The notes under the pieces are model-generated. The model made no database searches. It was given only the letters and a program-made list of their open reading frames with translations, and had not been told where the DNA came from. A program made the translations under genes and the position numbers. From Argonema galeatum A003/A1 (GTDB lineage: Bacteria > Cyanobacteriota > Cyanobacteriia > Cyanobacteriales > Aerosakkonemataceae), in contig NZ_JAIQZM010000016.1 of assembly GCF_023333595.1 (NCBI RefSeq), positions 62,001-126,000 on the forward strand: a DNA stretch of 64,000 nt, given 5' to 3'. Below, piece by piece: positions 45,157 to 55,058 of this stretch; position 1 is the stretch's first letter; each line of letters starts with the position of its first letter.

Positions 45157-45341
45157 CACAATCATCTTTGACCCAAGAACAAGAAGCAGCAATGACTGAA
45201 CTTTTGGAACTAACTAAAGATGCTGAAGAAAAACTGAGAGAAATGAGTAAATTTGCCGATGCGATCGCAGAAAAATATCAAAAGCGCCTGCATGAAATAA
45301 CAATTTCAGAAGCACATAATTATGAAAGAATTACCGGATGA
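45153..45341 (+). CDS. Small hypothetical coiled-coil protein
   Basis: A 62-residue acidic/helical protein starting with GTG inside the previous stop codon. Its body (ELLELTKDAEEKLREMSKFA) is a likely coiled coil. Not recognised. The following DNA repeats part of it in broken form (45322-45387), hinting at a duplicated and decaying unit. Confidence 0.5.
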   Translation: MTQSSLTQEQEAAMTELLELTKDAEEKLREMSKFADAIAEKYQKRLHEITISEAHNYERITG

Positions 45342-45387
45342 ACAAACACTGCTAGAACTCCTTCAACTTGCTAAAGAAGCTGAATAA
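45322..45387 (+). pseudogene. Truncated duplicate of the preceding small gene
   Basis: MKELPDEQTLLELLQLAKEAE then a stop, followed in frame by KAKKFAEC, resembles the ELLELTKDAEEKLREMSKFA part of the previous protein. It looks like a degraded second copy with a stop codon rather than a working gene. It overlaps the previous gene by 20 bases. Confidence 0.4.
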
Positions 45388-45411
45388 AAAGCTAAAAAAT
45401 TTGCTGAGTGC

Positions 45412-45480
45412 GCTTAGCTGCGGTGGGGTGGTTGCGATCGCCCCTATGGGCTGATCATCTTCAAAAAGTAATTTACTCAA
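45412..45480. repeat. Direct repeat B: displaced copy of the cbiG 5' end
   Basis: Matches 44461-44530 (TTAGCTGCGGTGG, GGTTGCGATCGC, TTCAAAAAGTAATTTACTCA shared), same orientation. The stop codon of the membrane protein gene at 45473 lies inside it. It is a relic of a duplication or an insertion that split the original junction. Confidence 0.75.
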
Positions 45481-46954
45481 TTTCCCTTTCCAATAACAAT
45501 TGGCCTTTTGTTTTGTTTAGACTTAAGTGGGCAATTGCTAAAATACAGAAGCTCAATCCTACTATAGCGTAACTAGGACTTGCGGCAATTGTTTGTTTAA
45601 AAATTGAAGTTATACTTATAGGAGATGTACTCGTTTTCCAAGCTGGAGTCAGTAAATTATAGCCAATAATAGTGTGAATCAATAGGCAAAAAAATCCGGC
45701 ACTCCAGAAACAGATCCTTTGAACGGTAAAATTATTATTTTTAACTTCTGTCAGCAGTTCATTTATCAAAAATACCCCTGCTAACACTAATATTGATGAA
45801 TTGGCGGGTTGAGAATATGTGTATAATAGGCTTAAACAGGCAATTAAACTTACCTCTGATAAATCTATCTCTTTGACCAAATTAATACTTTTATTTCGCC
45901 TATAAATATAAAAAGAAATATAACCAATTGCTATAATTACAATTAAAGCTGATGTTAATTTAGACAAAATTAAACTGTTTTTAAATAGCCTGTAGCCTAT
46001 GACAACAGCATCTATTCTTCCAGAAGATTTATCTGGAGCATTATAGAAATGTTGAAAAAATAATTCATAGCCTTGTTTATATAGTTGGATAAACTCTGGG
46101 AGTGAATTTCCAGTCATTAATAGTCCAATTACCGTCAATATAAGTGCTGTTATCACACAAAAAATTACTAACTTGAATCGTCTTTTAACCAAAAAGTATA
46201 AGACAAATAAAACAGCTAAAGGTGGCTTGATAGTGCTAATACCTAGTAAGACTCCAGCCAACACATTTCTACTTTTTTTTGCCTGGATAATTGACCACAT
46301 AACCAAAGCAGAGACAATCAGAGCAACATTACCTACGCTGAGGCTGTAACTTGTTCCATAGACTAGGAAACAAGTAATCGCGCCAATTACTTTCCAATTT
46401 TTGCTTGGAGAATCTATCAGATAGGCACCACCCCAGATCAGAAAAATTATCGCTAGCAGGTTAGCAAAAACCCAAATCGTAGAAGCATGGTAACTTAAAA
46501 AGTAGCCCAGAGGGAAAATCAGGGGAATAATATTAGGTGGATAAACAAATGGCATAGCATTTCTAGGAGTTACAACTTGGACAAAATAGTTCACAAATGT
46601 TTGTGGTTGATAGGGATTCAACCCATTTAATACCATTTTACTGGCGACATAATACCACCGAAAGTCAGAGAGATAACCCCATACTGTAGTTAAGTCATAA
46701 GCTTTTAGTAAAGTTTGAACTACCCCCCATATTGTGATAGTTATAAAGAATAATTTTAAAGCTAAAATTACGCCAGATCGAAATAAGAAAATTGTTACTC
46801 TTTGCAGCAGAGGATGATTCAGACAAACCGAATTGTCTCGCCATTCAGAATTACCCAACTGTTCCTTGATGGCGCTGACCAGCAATAGAGCGATCGCCAT
46901 TATCCAAATCAGGATTAATATCATAAATCTTGAAAATAAAGGTATATTTTCCAT
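45473..46954 (-). CDS. GT87/DUF2029-type membrane glycosyltransferase
   Basis: A 493-residue protein with about ten to eleven hydrophobic helices. The first loop has the pattern DFRWYYVASKMVLNGLNPYQ followed by PFVYPP, typical of the polyprenol-phosphate-mannose-dependent GT87/DUF2029 family (Asp in the loop acts as base). It probably adds mannose or another sugar to lipid-linked or surface glycans outside the plasma membrane. Acceptor unknown. The gene is clearly more AT-rich than its neighbours, a hint of horizontal transfer. Its stop codon falls within the duplicated cbiG fragment. Confidence 0.75.
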   Translation of the reverse strand: MENIPLFSRFMILILIWIMAIALLLVSAIKEQLGNSEWRDNSVCLNHPLLQRVTIFLFRSGVILALKLFFITITIWGVVQTLLKAYDLTTVWGYLSDFRWYYVASKMVLNGLNPYQPQTFVNYFVQVVTPRNAMPFVYPPNIIPLIFPLGYFLSYHASTIWVFANLLAIIFLIWGGAYLIDSPSKNWKVIGAITCFLVYGTSYSLSVGNVALIVSALVMWSIIQAKKSRNVLAGVLLGISTIKPPLAVLFVLYFLVKRRFKLVIFCVITALILTVIGLLMTGNSLPEFIQLYKQGYELFFQHFYNAPDKSSGRIDAVVIGYRLFKNSLILSKLTSALIVIIAIGYISFYIYRRNKSINLVKEIDLSEVSLIACLSLLYTYSQPANSSILVLAGVFLINELLTEVKNNNFTVQRICFWSAGFFCLLIHTIIGYNLLTPAWKTSTSPISITSIFKQTIAASPSYAIVGLSFCILAIAHLSLNKTKGQLLLEREIE

Positions 46955-47107
46955 GAGATTTTGGCATCCTTAGACTGAACATAAAATGGTAGATAATCCC
47001 TGCCCAACAACTAAAGCAGTAACTTTTTCCTGCCAGGTAGCGAAGGGAGAGGGAGAGGGATTTAAAACTCAAACCTTAAAAAATTTCCCCTCCCAACTCC
47101 TAATTAT

Positions 47108-48667
47108 TTACTCCCTGCTTAATGCTGATACCTGAGTGCTAACTTCAGCCACCTCTGAACTAATCACAGATGATTGCAACATCGGCGTGCGGCTAATGGA
47201 ACTATTCGCCAAAGTAAACAGCGGGTTAGACAGAATCCCCGCTAAAGATGTGGCAATTACGGACAGCACCAAACCAACTTGCAAAGGTCGCATTCCCGGT
47301 AAATTCCAGCGAATTTCGGGATAATTCTTGACAGCATCTGACATTTCTTGCGGTTCTTTGACTACCATCATCTTGACTACGCGGAGATAGTAGTAAATCG
47401 AAATCACACTGGTTAGCAGTCCTAGCAACACCAACAGGTAGAGTCCAGCTTGCCAACCTGCCCAGAATAGATACAGTTTGCCAAAGAATCCAGCCAAAGG
47501 CGGAATTCCTCCCAAGGAAAGCAGACAAATGCTGAGTCCCAAGGTGAGGAGTGGGTCTTTTTGATACAAACCGGAGTATTCGCTAATTTGGTCGGTTCCC
47601 GTCCGCAGAGTGAACAGGATGACGCAGGTGAAGCCTCCCAGGTTCATAAATAGGTAAACCAGGAGGTAAAAAACCATACTGGCATATCCGGCTTCCGTAC
47701 CAGCAATCAAACCAAGCATGACGAAACCAGCTTGGGCGATCGAAGAATAGGCTAGCAGCCGTTTCATGCTAGTTTGGGCGAGGGCGACTACGTTACCCAA
47801 AACCAAGCTGAGAATGGCGAGGGCGGTGAAGACAAAGTGCCACTGTTCGCTGACTAACGGGAAAGCTGTCACCATCAGGCGGATGGCTAGGGCGAATCCG
47901 GCTGCTTTGGAACCGACGGAGAGGAAGGCGACGACTGGGGTAGGAGAACCTTCGTAAACGTCAGGCGTCCACTGGTGGAAGGGTACGGCGGAGATTTTGA
48001 AGGCAATACCGGCGATCGCAAATACTAAAGCGATTACCAAACCCAGAGATTCACCCCGAAGGGCTATGCCAGTTGCGATCGCGCTTAACTGAGTTTCCCC
48101 ACCCGATAATCCGTACAGCAAGGATAAGCCATACAGAAAGATGGCGGAACTGCTAGCCCCAATCAGCAGGTATTTCAAGGCTGCTTCGTTCGATCGAGGA
48201 TCGCGCTTGGTGTAACCTGTCAGCAGGTAAGAAGAGATACTGAGAGTTTCCAAACTCACAAAAATCGTCACCAGCTCATCTGCCCCAGATAGGAACATCG
48301 CGCCAAGGGCTGCGGTCATTAAAATGACGATAAATTCGCCTAAAGGGGTGCCAGACTGCTCTATATAGCTGATGGACATCAAAATTGTCACGGCAGCAGA
48401 CAGGGCAATGATAGCGCGAAACACGACACTGAGGGCGTCACTGTTGAAGGCACCCAGAAACGAGATAGTGTTGTCGATATCCCATTGAAAGTACAGGGCG
48501 ACGATGGCGGCGAAAAGACCTGCGATCGCTACATAAGGCGTCCAGCGTGCAGAAGTCCGCCCCACAATCAGATCGCCGACCAATACCACAATGAGGGTCA
48601 TAATGACAATACTTTCCGGCAATATTGTTCCAACATTCAGCTGGGCTACAAGTTCAGCAAAGCTCAT
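47108..48667 (-). CDS. ndhB: NAD(P)H-quinone oxidoreductase subunit 2 (NdhB)
   Basis: A 519-residue antiporter-like core subunit of the thylakoid NDH-1 complex, used in respiration, cyclic electron flow and CO2 uptake. About 14 membrane helices are visible. Family signatures include [20 protein letters not shown] with the conserved Glu, [41 protein letters not shown] with the buried Lys, and [17 protein letters not shown]. The N-terminus [18 protein letters not shown] matches cyanobacterial NdhB. It is a single gene, as usual for ndhB in cyanobacteria. Confidence 0.95.
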   Translation of the reverse strand: MSFAELVAQLNVGTILPESIVIMTLIVVLVGDLIVGRTSARWTPYVAIAGLFAAIVALYFQWDIDNTISFLGAFNSDALSVVFRAIIALSAAVTILMSISYIEQSGTPLGEFIVILMTAALGAMFLSGADELVTIFVSLETLSISSYLLTGYTKRDPRSNEAALKYLLIGASSSAIFLYGLSLLYGLSGGETQLSAIATGIALRGESLGLVIALVFAIAGIAFKISAVPFHQWTPDVYEGSPTPVVAFLSVGSKAAGFALAIRLMVTAFPLVSEQWHFVFTALAILSLVLGNVVALAQTSMKRLLAYSSIAQAGFVMLGLIAGTEAGYASMVFYLLVYLFMNLGGFTCVILFTLRTGTDQISEYSGLYQKDPLLTLGLSICLLSLGGIPPLAGFFGKLYLFWAGWQAGLYLLVLLGLLTSVISIYYYLRVVKMMVVKEPQEMSDAVKNYPEIRWNLPGMRPLQVGLVLSVIATSLAGILSNPLFTLANSSISRTPMLQSSVISSEVAEVSTQVSALSRE

Positions 48668-48770
48668 AGATTGTATAGGTATTGGAGATTAGGCATCGAA
48701 ACTGGGACAGTTAATATTATTTAATATTATGGCGTTTCAGGCTGCTTGCATCATAATTTTCTAAATAGTT

Positions 48771-49036
48771 CTAAGTTCGCCAGTTATCGAGCTTCAAACC
48801 GTAACCCAATCCTTGAATCCGCACACTTCTGCATTAGCAATAGCCGCTAAAAACTGCTGAATTCTGTCTTCCCGTTGAAGCTTGTGCCAGCCTTTGACAA
48901 CCTCGGTGACTGTGATGACAGAAATAGTGTACTCTCCAAATACGTTTAGATAAACGGTAGCTCTGGCTAAGACGCGCTGATTAATACGCTTGCGGATTTC
49001 CGAAAAAATATCCGGATCAAGTAGCGCTTTGTCCAA
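48771..49036 (-). pseudogene. VapC-like PIN toxin, broken by internal deletion and frameshift
   Basis: The N-terminal half (MDKALLDPDIFSEIRKRINQ with the first catalytic Asp, then YTISVITVTEVVKG with the Glu) is intact to about residue 72 (NAEV), after which the frame ends at 48794. In the +1 frame the normal C-terminus is found right away (RIQGLGYGLKLDNWRT, stop at 48771-48773). So roughly 45 residues holding the last acidic residues have been lost and the ends joined out of frame. The RNase should be inactive. It overlaps the antitoxin gene by 20 bases. Confidence 0.75.
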
Positions 49037-49271
49037 CTCTTTGATTTAAGGGATGTGCTGCTCGATTTCTCATGATATCAGCTATTATCTCATCAACCAA
49101 TTCAGGTTCATCCTCCCACCCCCCCAGCAAGGGGTACTTGTCCACTTCTGCCACCGCCAGTTGTCTGACGGCTTCTGCAATCAATTCCTGTTTGGTACAG
49201 TTGTGTACCTTTGACAACCAATTTACACGCGCCAGAGTCGCTTCGTCTAGATCGAGTTCAATTTTTGCCAT
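49017..49271 (-). CDS. Antitoxin of a VapBC-like module
   Basis: An 84-residue protein with a ribbon-helix-helix-like N-terminus (MAKIELDLDEATLARVNWLS, then CTKQELIAEAVRQLA) that would bind its own promoter, and an acidic C-terminus (EDEPELVDEIIADIM) that would wrap the toxin. It lies directly before, and overlaps, the broken PIN toxin gene. Because the toxin is defective the antitoxin is an orphan, perhaps kept as a regulator or decaying. Confidence 0.7.
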   Translation of the reverse strand: MAKIELDLDEATLARVNWLSKVHNCTKQELIAEAVRQLAVAEVDKYPLLGGWEDEPELVDEIIADIMRNRAAHPLNQRVGQSAT

Positions 49272-49643
49272 GTCGCCTGCCTTTTGCTATCCCAACCCCA
49301 AGCAATTTTAGCTTACTTCAGAGTCGCACTGCCAGACGCGATCGCCTTTTAGCAACTGCAAATTCCTATGTAGCAGTTGCATAAACCCAGAAACCCGGTT
49401 TCGCAGGACAATACCTTCGCCAAATCGAAAAATGCCTTGATTCGTAGGTTGGGTTGAGGCACGAAACCCAACAAATACGTTGGGTTTCGCTTCACGAAAC
49501 CCAACCTACTAAAAAATGGCGAAGGTATTGGCAGGAGTTACCGGGTTTCTAAGGGCGGGGCAGTTTTACGTTTAATTATGCCCAAAGTCAAGTAATAAGT
49601 ACATGATATAATTTTAATCACTCTTTAGGCTAGGTGTAAGGTT
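49272..49643. other. Intergenic region with nested repeats
   Basis: 372 bases between divergent genes. An outer pair of AGAAACCCGGT/ACCGGGTTTCT half-sites (near 49390 and 49550) encloses the GGTTGGGTT inverted repeat at 49410-49530. The promoter of the Uma2 gene should be in 49560-49630. No gene was seen. Confidence 0.5.
49410..49530. repeat. Inverted-repeat element (AATACCTTCGCC ends, AGGTTGGGTT core)
   Basis: Outer ends AATACCTTCGCCA and TGGCGAAGGTATT are inverted; inside, TAGGTTGGGTT and AACCCAACCTA pair, and CGAAACCCAACAAA pairs with TGGGTTTCG. A second copy of the core and right end lies at 60955-61044. Confidence 0.7.
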
Positions 49644-50213
49644 ATGAGTCCTTTGACATTAAAACTAGACACCGTTCACCTGACAGACGAACAGTTCTAC
49701 GAGATCTGTCAAAATAACCGCGAGTTGAAATTTGAACGAACTGTCAAGGGAGAATTAATTATTATGTCACCCGTGGGAGGAGAAAGCGGCAATCGAGAAG
49801 CCGACTTAATTATCGATTTGGGAATCTGGAATCGGCAAAACGGCCTCGGTTTTACCTTCAGTTCGTCTACTGTATTTAAGTTGCCTAATGGTGCTGACCG
49901 TTCTCCAGATGCCGCATGGATTCGGCGGGAACGTTGGGAAGCACTCACTCCCCAACAAAGACGTAAATTTCCCCCCATCGCACCGGATTTTGTCATCGAG
50001 TTAAGGTCAGCAACCGACGATTTAGAAATGCTGCGCCAGAAAATGCAGCAATATATGGATGCAGGGGTGCAACTCGGATGGTTGATTAATCCCCAACAGC
50101 AACAAGTTCAAATTTATCGCCAAGGACAAGACGTGGAAGTGCGAAATCTGCCCACAGAATTATCCGGTGAAAATGTATTGCCTGGATTTAACTTGAGTCT
50201 ATCTCTTTATTAA
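49644..50213 (+). CDS. Uma2 family PD-(D/E)XK endonuclease
   Basis: A 189-residue, full-length Uma2 protein. Typical features: the N-terminal LTDEQFYEICQNNRELKFER, RSPDAAWIRRERW, PDFVIELRSATDDLEMLRQKM with the catalytic Glu, and LGWLINPQQQQVQIYR with the usual (D/N)P segment. Unlike the copy at 26423 the active-site Glu in VIELRS is present, so nuclease activity is plausible. The biological role of the family is not established. ATG with GTAAGGTT just upstream. Confidence 0.88.
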   Translation: MSPLTLKLDTVHLTDEQFYEICQNNRELKFERTVKGELIIMSPVGGESGNREADLIIDLGIWNRQNGLGFTFSSSTVFKLPNGADRSPDAAWIRRERWEALTPQQRRKFPPIAPDFVIELRSATDDLEMLRQKMQQYMDAGVQLGWLINPQQQQVQIYRQGQDVEVRNLPTELSGENVLPGFNLSLSLY

Positions 50214-50227
50214 GAAGCTTCTCAATC

Positions 50228-50521
50228 CTAGTCGGCGACATACCGCCATCCCGCTGGCTCGTATTCCCGCTGAATTCGCACCATCCAGTCACCTTGGGGG
50301 ACAGTTATCGGCTTATGCTCTTCGTGGGTTAGAAGCGCTTCAGTCGAAAATACCCGCAGATAAAGGGTGCCATCGCGATCGTATAATTCAGCCTCTCCCT
50401 TGCTAATGCGGTGAGCGTGTCCCGTCACCTCACCTTCTGCTAAAGTCAAGTGCGGTAGCTTTTTCCCCTCTGTCTGCTGCGCTGGCAGTAAAATCACGTC
50501 GCCTTGTCGAATAGGCTGCAT
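50228..50521 (-). CDS. Conserved small hypothetical protein
   Basis: A 97-residue beta-rich protein (MQPIRQGDVILLPAQQTEGK, VTGHAHRISKGEAELYDRDG, HKPITVPQGDWMVRIQREYE). The pattern of a QGDVxLxP start and GHAHRI in the middle is one I associate with small conserved bacterial proteins of unknown role with a cupin- or SH3-like barrel. No catalytic motif is visible. It converges on the Uma2 gene, 14 bases apart. Confidence 0.65.
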   Translation of the reverse strand: MQPIRQGDVILLPAQQTEGKKLPHLTLAEGEVTGHAHRISKGEAELYDRDGTLYLRVFSTEALLTHEEHKPITVPQGDWMVRIQREYEPAGWRYVAD

Positions 50522-51095
50522 ATATTTTTCTCCTAATCAAACAATAAACTTTAGAGTGAGTTTGCCTTTGTCTCCAAGCTGAAGGCACTTCTCTGATAGT
50601 TTCAAGTTACACGCTAGTATCTCTAACCGTCCAAAAACACCCCGTCAGTTACGGAAGTCAAGCATCTATTGATGAGAGTTTAATTATATACAAAGCCACT
50701 GACTTCGCTGTCAGCCCGCCTGGGGTTCAAACCCCAGGCTAATAGCTAAAGTCCACTTCAGTGGACTGAATATTAATCTGACTTGTGCTATTAGCCTGGG
50801 GTTCAAACCCCAGGCGGGTGTGGGCGACGACACTATTGGGATTTATGGTGGCATAATGCAGCAGCCAAACAAGAAAACCTGAGTATTTATGCTCAAAATA
50901 TAAAATTGCACCCTAGCCATAGAAGTCATATATAAGTTAAAGATGAGATATCACTCGAATAAGTTTGGCTTTGAGCTACCTGCTGGGATAGGATAAAAAC
51001 CTTCTGTCCCACGCCCTCTTTCCCTTAACTCGTGACATTTTGAGGCAATTCTCTAAATTTGACTGTCTAGCCTAGCTGCTATTCCCCTTGTTCCC
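50522..51095. other. Long intergenic region upstream of topA
   Basis: 574 bases. Contains the 104-bp inverted repeat at 50715-50818. The part at 50870-51095 probably holds the topA promoter; I see no convincing -10/-35 or regulatory motif. No gene recognised. Confidence 0.5.
50715..50818. repeat. Element with perfect 31-bp terminal inverted repeats
   Basis: CCCGCCTGGGGTTCAAACCC at the start and its exact inverse at the end, 31 bp each. Each arm is itself a palindrome (CCTGGGGTTCAAACCCCAGG), and AGTCCACTTCAGTGGACT pairs in the centre. The GGGGTTCAAACCCC part looks like a tRNA T-arm but no tRNA surrounds it. Confidence 0.75.
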
Positions 51096-53771
51096 ATGTC
51101 AACTCTCGTTATAGTCGAATCTCCAACAAAAGCACGTACTATCCGCAACTTCCTGCCCTCCAACTACCGCGTCGAGGCATCGATGGGCCACGTGCGCGAC
51201 CTCCCCTCATCTGCCGAAGAAATTCCCGAAGCGGTGAAAGGGGAAAAATGGGCGCAGCTGGGGGTGAATGTGGAGGCAGATTTTCAACCCCTGTATGTCG
51301 TCCCCCAAAATAAAAAGAAAATCGTCAAGGAGTTGCAACAGGCTCTCAAAGAAGCCGACGAACTTATACTGGCAACAGACGAAGACCGCGAAGGCGAAAG
51401 CATTAGCTGGCATCTGAAGGATCTGCTTAAACCGAAAATTCCCACCAAGCGGATGGTGTTTCACGAAATCACCCAAGAGGCTATCCGCGAATCCCTCAAA
51501 AACTGCCGGGAAATCGACGAACAGGTGGTACACGCCCAAGAAACGCGGCGGATTTTAGACCGACTCGTAGGCTACACGCTCTCACCGCTGTTGTGGAAGA
51601 AGATTGCTTGGGGATTGTCAGCTGGAAGGGTGCAGTCGGTAGCCGTGCGGCTGCTGGTGCAGAGAGAGCGCGATCGCCGCGCTTTCCGAATCGGCAGTTA
51701 CTGGGATCTCAGAGCCGACCTGGAGCAGCAGAAAACCCCCTTTGAGGCGAAGTTAATCAGCCTGAGAGGAACAAAAATAGCTACGGGGAGCGATTTCGAG
51801 GAATCAACCGGGAAAATCGCCGCTGGACGGAATGTTGTTCTGCTCAATGAAGCCGATGCTGTAGCTCTCAAAGAGCGACTCACCGGCAAAACATGGACGG
51901 TGGCGAACTTGGACGAACGTCCAGTTACTCGCAAACCGTCTCCACCATTTACAACTTCGACGCTGCAACAAGAGTCGAACCGCAAACTGCGATTGTCTGC
52001 TCGCGACACGATGCGGATTGCTCAAAGTTTGTACGAGCAGGGCTATATTACCTACATGAGGACAGACTCGGTGCATTTGTCGGGGCAAGCGATCGCAGCT
52101 GCCCGCAGTTGCGTCGAGCAAATGTACGGCAAACAATACCTCAGCCCTCAACCCCGCCAATACACTACCAAAAGCAAAGGCGCACAAGAAGCCCACGAAG
52201 CCATTCGCCCAGCGGGTAACACTTTCCGCACACCCCAAGAAACCGGACTTAGCGGTAGAGAATTCGACCTTTACGACCTGATCTGGAAGCGCACCGTCGC
52301 TACCCAAATGGCGGACTCGCGCCAAACCCTGATCTCCGTTGATTTGCAAGTCGAAGATGCCGGTTTCCGCTCCAGTGGTAAGCGGATTGACTTTCCGGGA
52401 TACTTGCGTGCCTATGTTGAGGGTTCCGACGACCCCGATGCCGCTATTGAAGACCAGGAAGTGATTTTGCCACCCTTGAAGGTAGGCGATCGGCCCAACT
52501 GCACCGAACTAGAAGCTCTAGGTCACGAAACCCAGCCACCCGCCCGTTACACGGAAGCTTCCCTCGTCAAAACGTTGGAAAGCGAAGGCATTGGCCGTCC
52601 CAGTACCTACGCCAGCATCATCAGCACGATTATCGATCGCGGCTACGCCCAGATGAATGCCAACGCCCTCATTCCCACCTTCACCGCCTTCGCCGTCACC
52701 AGTCTCCTGGAAAAACACTTCCCCGACTTGGTAAACACCAGTTTTACCTCCAAGATGGAACAGACCCTGGATGACATTGCCACCGGCGAAGCAGATTGGC
52801 TCCCCTACCTGCGGAAATTCTACCTGGGAGAAACAGGTTTGGAGACGCAAGTCAAGGAACGGGAAAACGAAATTGACCCCACCGAAGCCCGCACCGTCGA
52901 ACTGGAGAACCTGGCGGCCAAAGTCCGCATTGGCAAATATGGCCCATATATTGAGGCAGATAATGGCAACGGTGTAGTCACCGCCTCTATACCCAAGGAT
53001 CTGACTCCAGCCGATCTAGTCCCAGAGCAGGTTGAGGTGCTACTGCGCCAGAAAACCGAGGGGCCAGATAAAGTGGGCTTGCATCCAGAAACCGGGGAAC
53101 CGATTTTTGTGCTGATTGGCACTTACGGCCCTTATGTTCAACTGGGCGAAGCTACTGAGGAGAACAAAAAACCCAAACGCGCTTCCCTGCTCAAAGGTGT
53201 CAACCTTGAGGATGTCACGCTGGATATGGCAGTTGGACTGCTGTCTCTACCCCGCAATCTGGGTTCTCACCCAGAAACCGGCAGCAAAATCCAGGCAGGA
53301 CTGGGACGCTTTGGCCCTTACGTCGTCCACGATCGAGGCAAGGAAGGGAAAGACTTCCGTTCCTTAAAATCTAGCGATAATATCTTGACAATTGCTTTAG
53401 AACGTGCAATTGAGCTACTGAATGAGCCCAAAAAGGGACGGAACGGCAAAAACAGCAAGTCCAAGGAACCGTTACGAGAACTGGGCGCTCACCCTACTGA
53501 TGGAGAGCCGGTGAATATTTACGATGGCCCCTACGGTCATTACATTAAGTACGGCAAAACTAATGTTTCTGTGCCGGAAGATCAACCTGTGGAAGAGGTG
53601 ACCCTGGAAAAGGCGCTGGAACTTTTAGCGACTAAGGCATCTACCAAGAAATCGACTGCCAAGTCAAGTAAATCAACGGATTCTTCTACTAGCAAAAAGG
53701 CAACATCGACAACTAAGACCGCGACGAAAACTGCTGCAAAAACGACTGCTACGAAGAAGAAAACTTCATAA
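51096..53771 (+). CDS. topA: DNA topoisomerase I
   Basis: Relaxes negative supercoils by nicking one strand. 891 residues. The Toprim domain holds [17 protein letters not shown] and [16 protein letters not shown]; the active-site Tyr is in [33 protein letters not shown] ends the core. From about residue 600 there are four or more copies of the topoisomerase C-terminal repeat ([46 protein letters not shown]), then a Lys/Thr/Ser-rich tail (about residues 835-891), instead of zinc fingers. That is the usual cyanobacterial form. ATG start. It is a single gene. Confidence 0.96.
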   Translation: MSTLVIVESPTKARTIRNFLPSNYRVEASMGHVRDLPSSAEEIPEAVKGEKWAQLGVNVEADFQPLYVVPQNKKKIVKELQQALKEADELILATDEDREGESISWHLKDLLKPKIPTKRMVFHEITQEAIRESLKNCREIDEQVVHAQETRRILDRLVGYTLSPLLWKKIAWGLSAGRVQSVAVRLLVQRERDRRAFRIGSYWDLRADLEQQKTPFEAKLISLRGTKIATGSDFEESTGKIAAGRNVVLLNEADAVALKERLTGKTWTVANLDERPVTRKPSPPFTTSTLQQESNRKLRLSARDTMRIAQSLYEQGYITYMRTDSVHLSGQAIAAARSCVEQMYGKQYLSPQPRQYTTKSKGAQEAHEAIRPAGNTFRTPQETGLSGREFDLYDLIWKRTVATQMADSRQTLISVDLQVEDAGFRSSGKRIDFPGYLRAYVEGSDDPDAAIEDQEVILPPLKVGDRPNCTELEALGHETQPPARYTEASLVKTLESEGIGRPSTYASIISTIIDRGYAQMNANALIPTFTAFAVTSLLEKHFPDLVNTSFTSKMEQTLDDIATGEADWLPYLRKFYLGETGLETQVKERENEIDPTEARTVELENLAAKVRIGKYGPYIEADNGNGVVTASIPKDLTPADLVPEQVEVLLRQKTEGPDKVGLHPETGEPIFVLIGTYGPYVQLGEATEENKKPKRASLLKGVNLEDVTLDMAVGLLSLPRNLGSHPETGSKIQAGLGRFGPYVVHDRGKEGKDFRSLKSSDNILTIALERAIELLNEPKKGRNGKNSKSKEPLRELGAHPTDGEPVNIYDGPYGHYIKYGKTNVSVPEDQPVEEVTLEKALELLATKASTKKSTAKSSKSTDSSTSKKATSTTKTATKTAAKTTATKKKTS

Positions 53772-53930
53772 GTTATTGGTCATTGGTCAATTGTTAGTGG
53801 GTAGGGGAATTTCAAATTTTAGATTTTAGATTTCAAAAGTAAAATTTTGAATTGACGATTTTAAATCTGAAATCTGAAATTCCCTGACCGCAAATAGCAC
53901 CAGCCGGGGGTCGCATTCCGTAACAGATCC

Positions 53931-54032
53931 AGGACTTACGCACAAACCTTGGTTTTGCCCCCCAAATCTGGGAGCCCCCCTCCTCATTCCCCCCAGATTT
54001 GGGGGGCTAGGGGGGAGAAAAGCGTAAGTCCT
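53931..54032. repeat. MITE-like element, AGGACTTACGC family, copy 1
   Basis: AGGACTTACGC and GCGTAAGTCCT ends enclose CCCCCCAAATCTGGGAG and its inverse CCCCCCAGATTTGGGGGG. Relatives end at 54711 and at 58021-58119. It stops 10 bases before the DUF29 stop codon region. Confidence 0.7.
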
Positions 54033-54041
54033 AAAGATCGC

Positions 54042-54533
54042 CTAATCTGCGATCGAGTTATCCTCAAGGCGCTGTCCTGGGAAAAACTTAGAATCTAATA
54101 TTTGTTCTAAGTTATATGGGCATTCAGACGGGAAAGTTTCGTAGCTTAGAGACGTTTCCTGAACGGCTAAGTCTAACCCGTCTTGGTAGGCTTTTTCTTT
54201 AGCTTCGGGCAGGTAAGGTTTCAAACTGGGATTCTCTTCAAGCAGTTCAAGAATCCGTCGCCGCTGTTCCCGAATCGTACCAAGCCAACTATTAGAGCGA
54301 TGGCTGGCCTGAAACTCCCACTTGAGTAAATGTCCCAATAAAATAGCCAAACGACTTCTTAATTTTTGGCGTTCTTGCTTGCCCAAAGATTCAATCTCCT
54401 CCACCAAGTTAGAGATATCCAAACAATCCCACATCCCAGAACGAAGAAATGCTGCTTGCTCCAGCGTCCAGGCGTGGAAGTCTGTCTCGTACAGTCCATC
54501 CGTATGGCTTACTTTTATTTGAGTTTGGGTCAT
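54042..54533 (-). CDS. DUF29 family protein
   Basis: A 163-residue DUF29 protein, another multicopy cyanobacterial family. Typical parts: YETDFHAWTLEQAAFLRSG at the start, ISNLVEEIESLGKQERQKL, and WLGTIREQRRRILELLEENP. Mostly helical, with no catalytic motif known. Function unknown; the family is often seen near mobile DNA. ATG start at 54533. Confidence 0.85.
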   Translation of the reverse strand: MTQTQIKVSHTDGLYETDFHAWTLEQAAFLRSGMWDCLDISNLVEEIESLGKQERQKLRSRLAILLGHLLKWEFQASHRSNSWLGTIREQRRRILELLEENPSLKPYLPEAKEKAYQDGLDLAVQETSLSYETFPSECPYNLEQILDSKFFPGQRLEDNSIAD

Positions 54534-55058
54534 TCGATGAAAGGATTTTGGATTCTAGGATTTTGGATTATTAACCTGACGGTATAGTTGGGGTCAAAGG
54601 CGAATCTGATAAAACCTACGCAAAAAACCCAAGAAACCGGGTTTCTCATGGGTGCGAAATCGCTGTAACAACGTATTTATCTTAAAGAAACCCGGTTTCT
54701 GCGTAAGTCCTGAACAAGATGCGATCTGTTTCACAGATCTGGGTAAAACCCAGATCTCCCTGCCCTAACCCCTCTTATACCAAATCCGGCTCTAATACCC
54801 TCTTTATTATTTAGCCTCGCGTTGCGTGGGCTTTGTCCCTGTAGCCGCGACTTCAGTCGTCAGGCATAAAGTGGGTGATAGATGCGGATTTGGTATTGCT
54901 CCCTTCGGGCCACAAGATTATGTAGGGGCGTTCGCTCTTGCGGTGCGGATGCACTTAGCATTGCGGAATTAACGTTTCGGTTTTGAGTTAAGATTAATTC
55001 CGCAATGCTTCGCCCGACCACTATACATAGCCTTCCACCGAGAAGGGAGTAATCACGA
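54534..55058. other. Repeat-filled intergenic region
   Basis: 525 bases with no gene: an AGGACTTACGC/AGAAACCCGG composite at about 54603-54711, the ATACCAAATCCG element at 54777-54896, and a further inverted repeat at about 54950-55014 (AGCATTGCGGAATTAA and its inverse TTAATTCCGCAATGCT). The whole stretch is a nest of mobile-repeat debris. Confidence 0.6.
54777..54896. repeat. MITE-like element, ATACCAAATCCG family, full copy
   Basis: ATACCAAATCCGGCTCTAAT at the left and ATGCGGATTTGGTAT at the right. The interior (CGCGTTGCGTGGGC, CGACTTCAGTCG) differs completely from the 27365-27482 copy, so ends are conserved while the cargo is not. Confidence 0.7.

Noticed and set aside
50725-50745. tRNA-like T-arm (GGGGTTCAAACCCC)
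   Set aside because: It belongs to a nested palindrome; no acceptor, D or anticodon stems around it.
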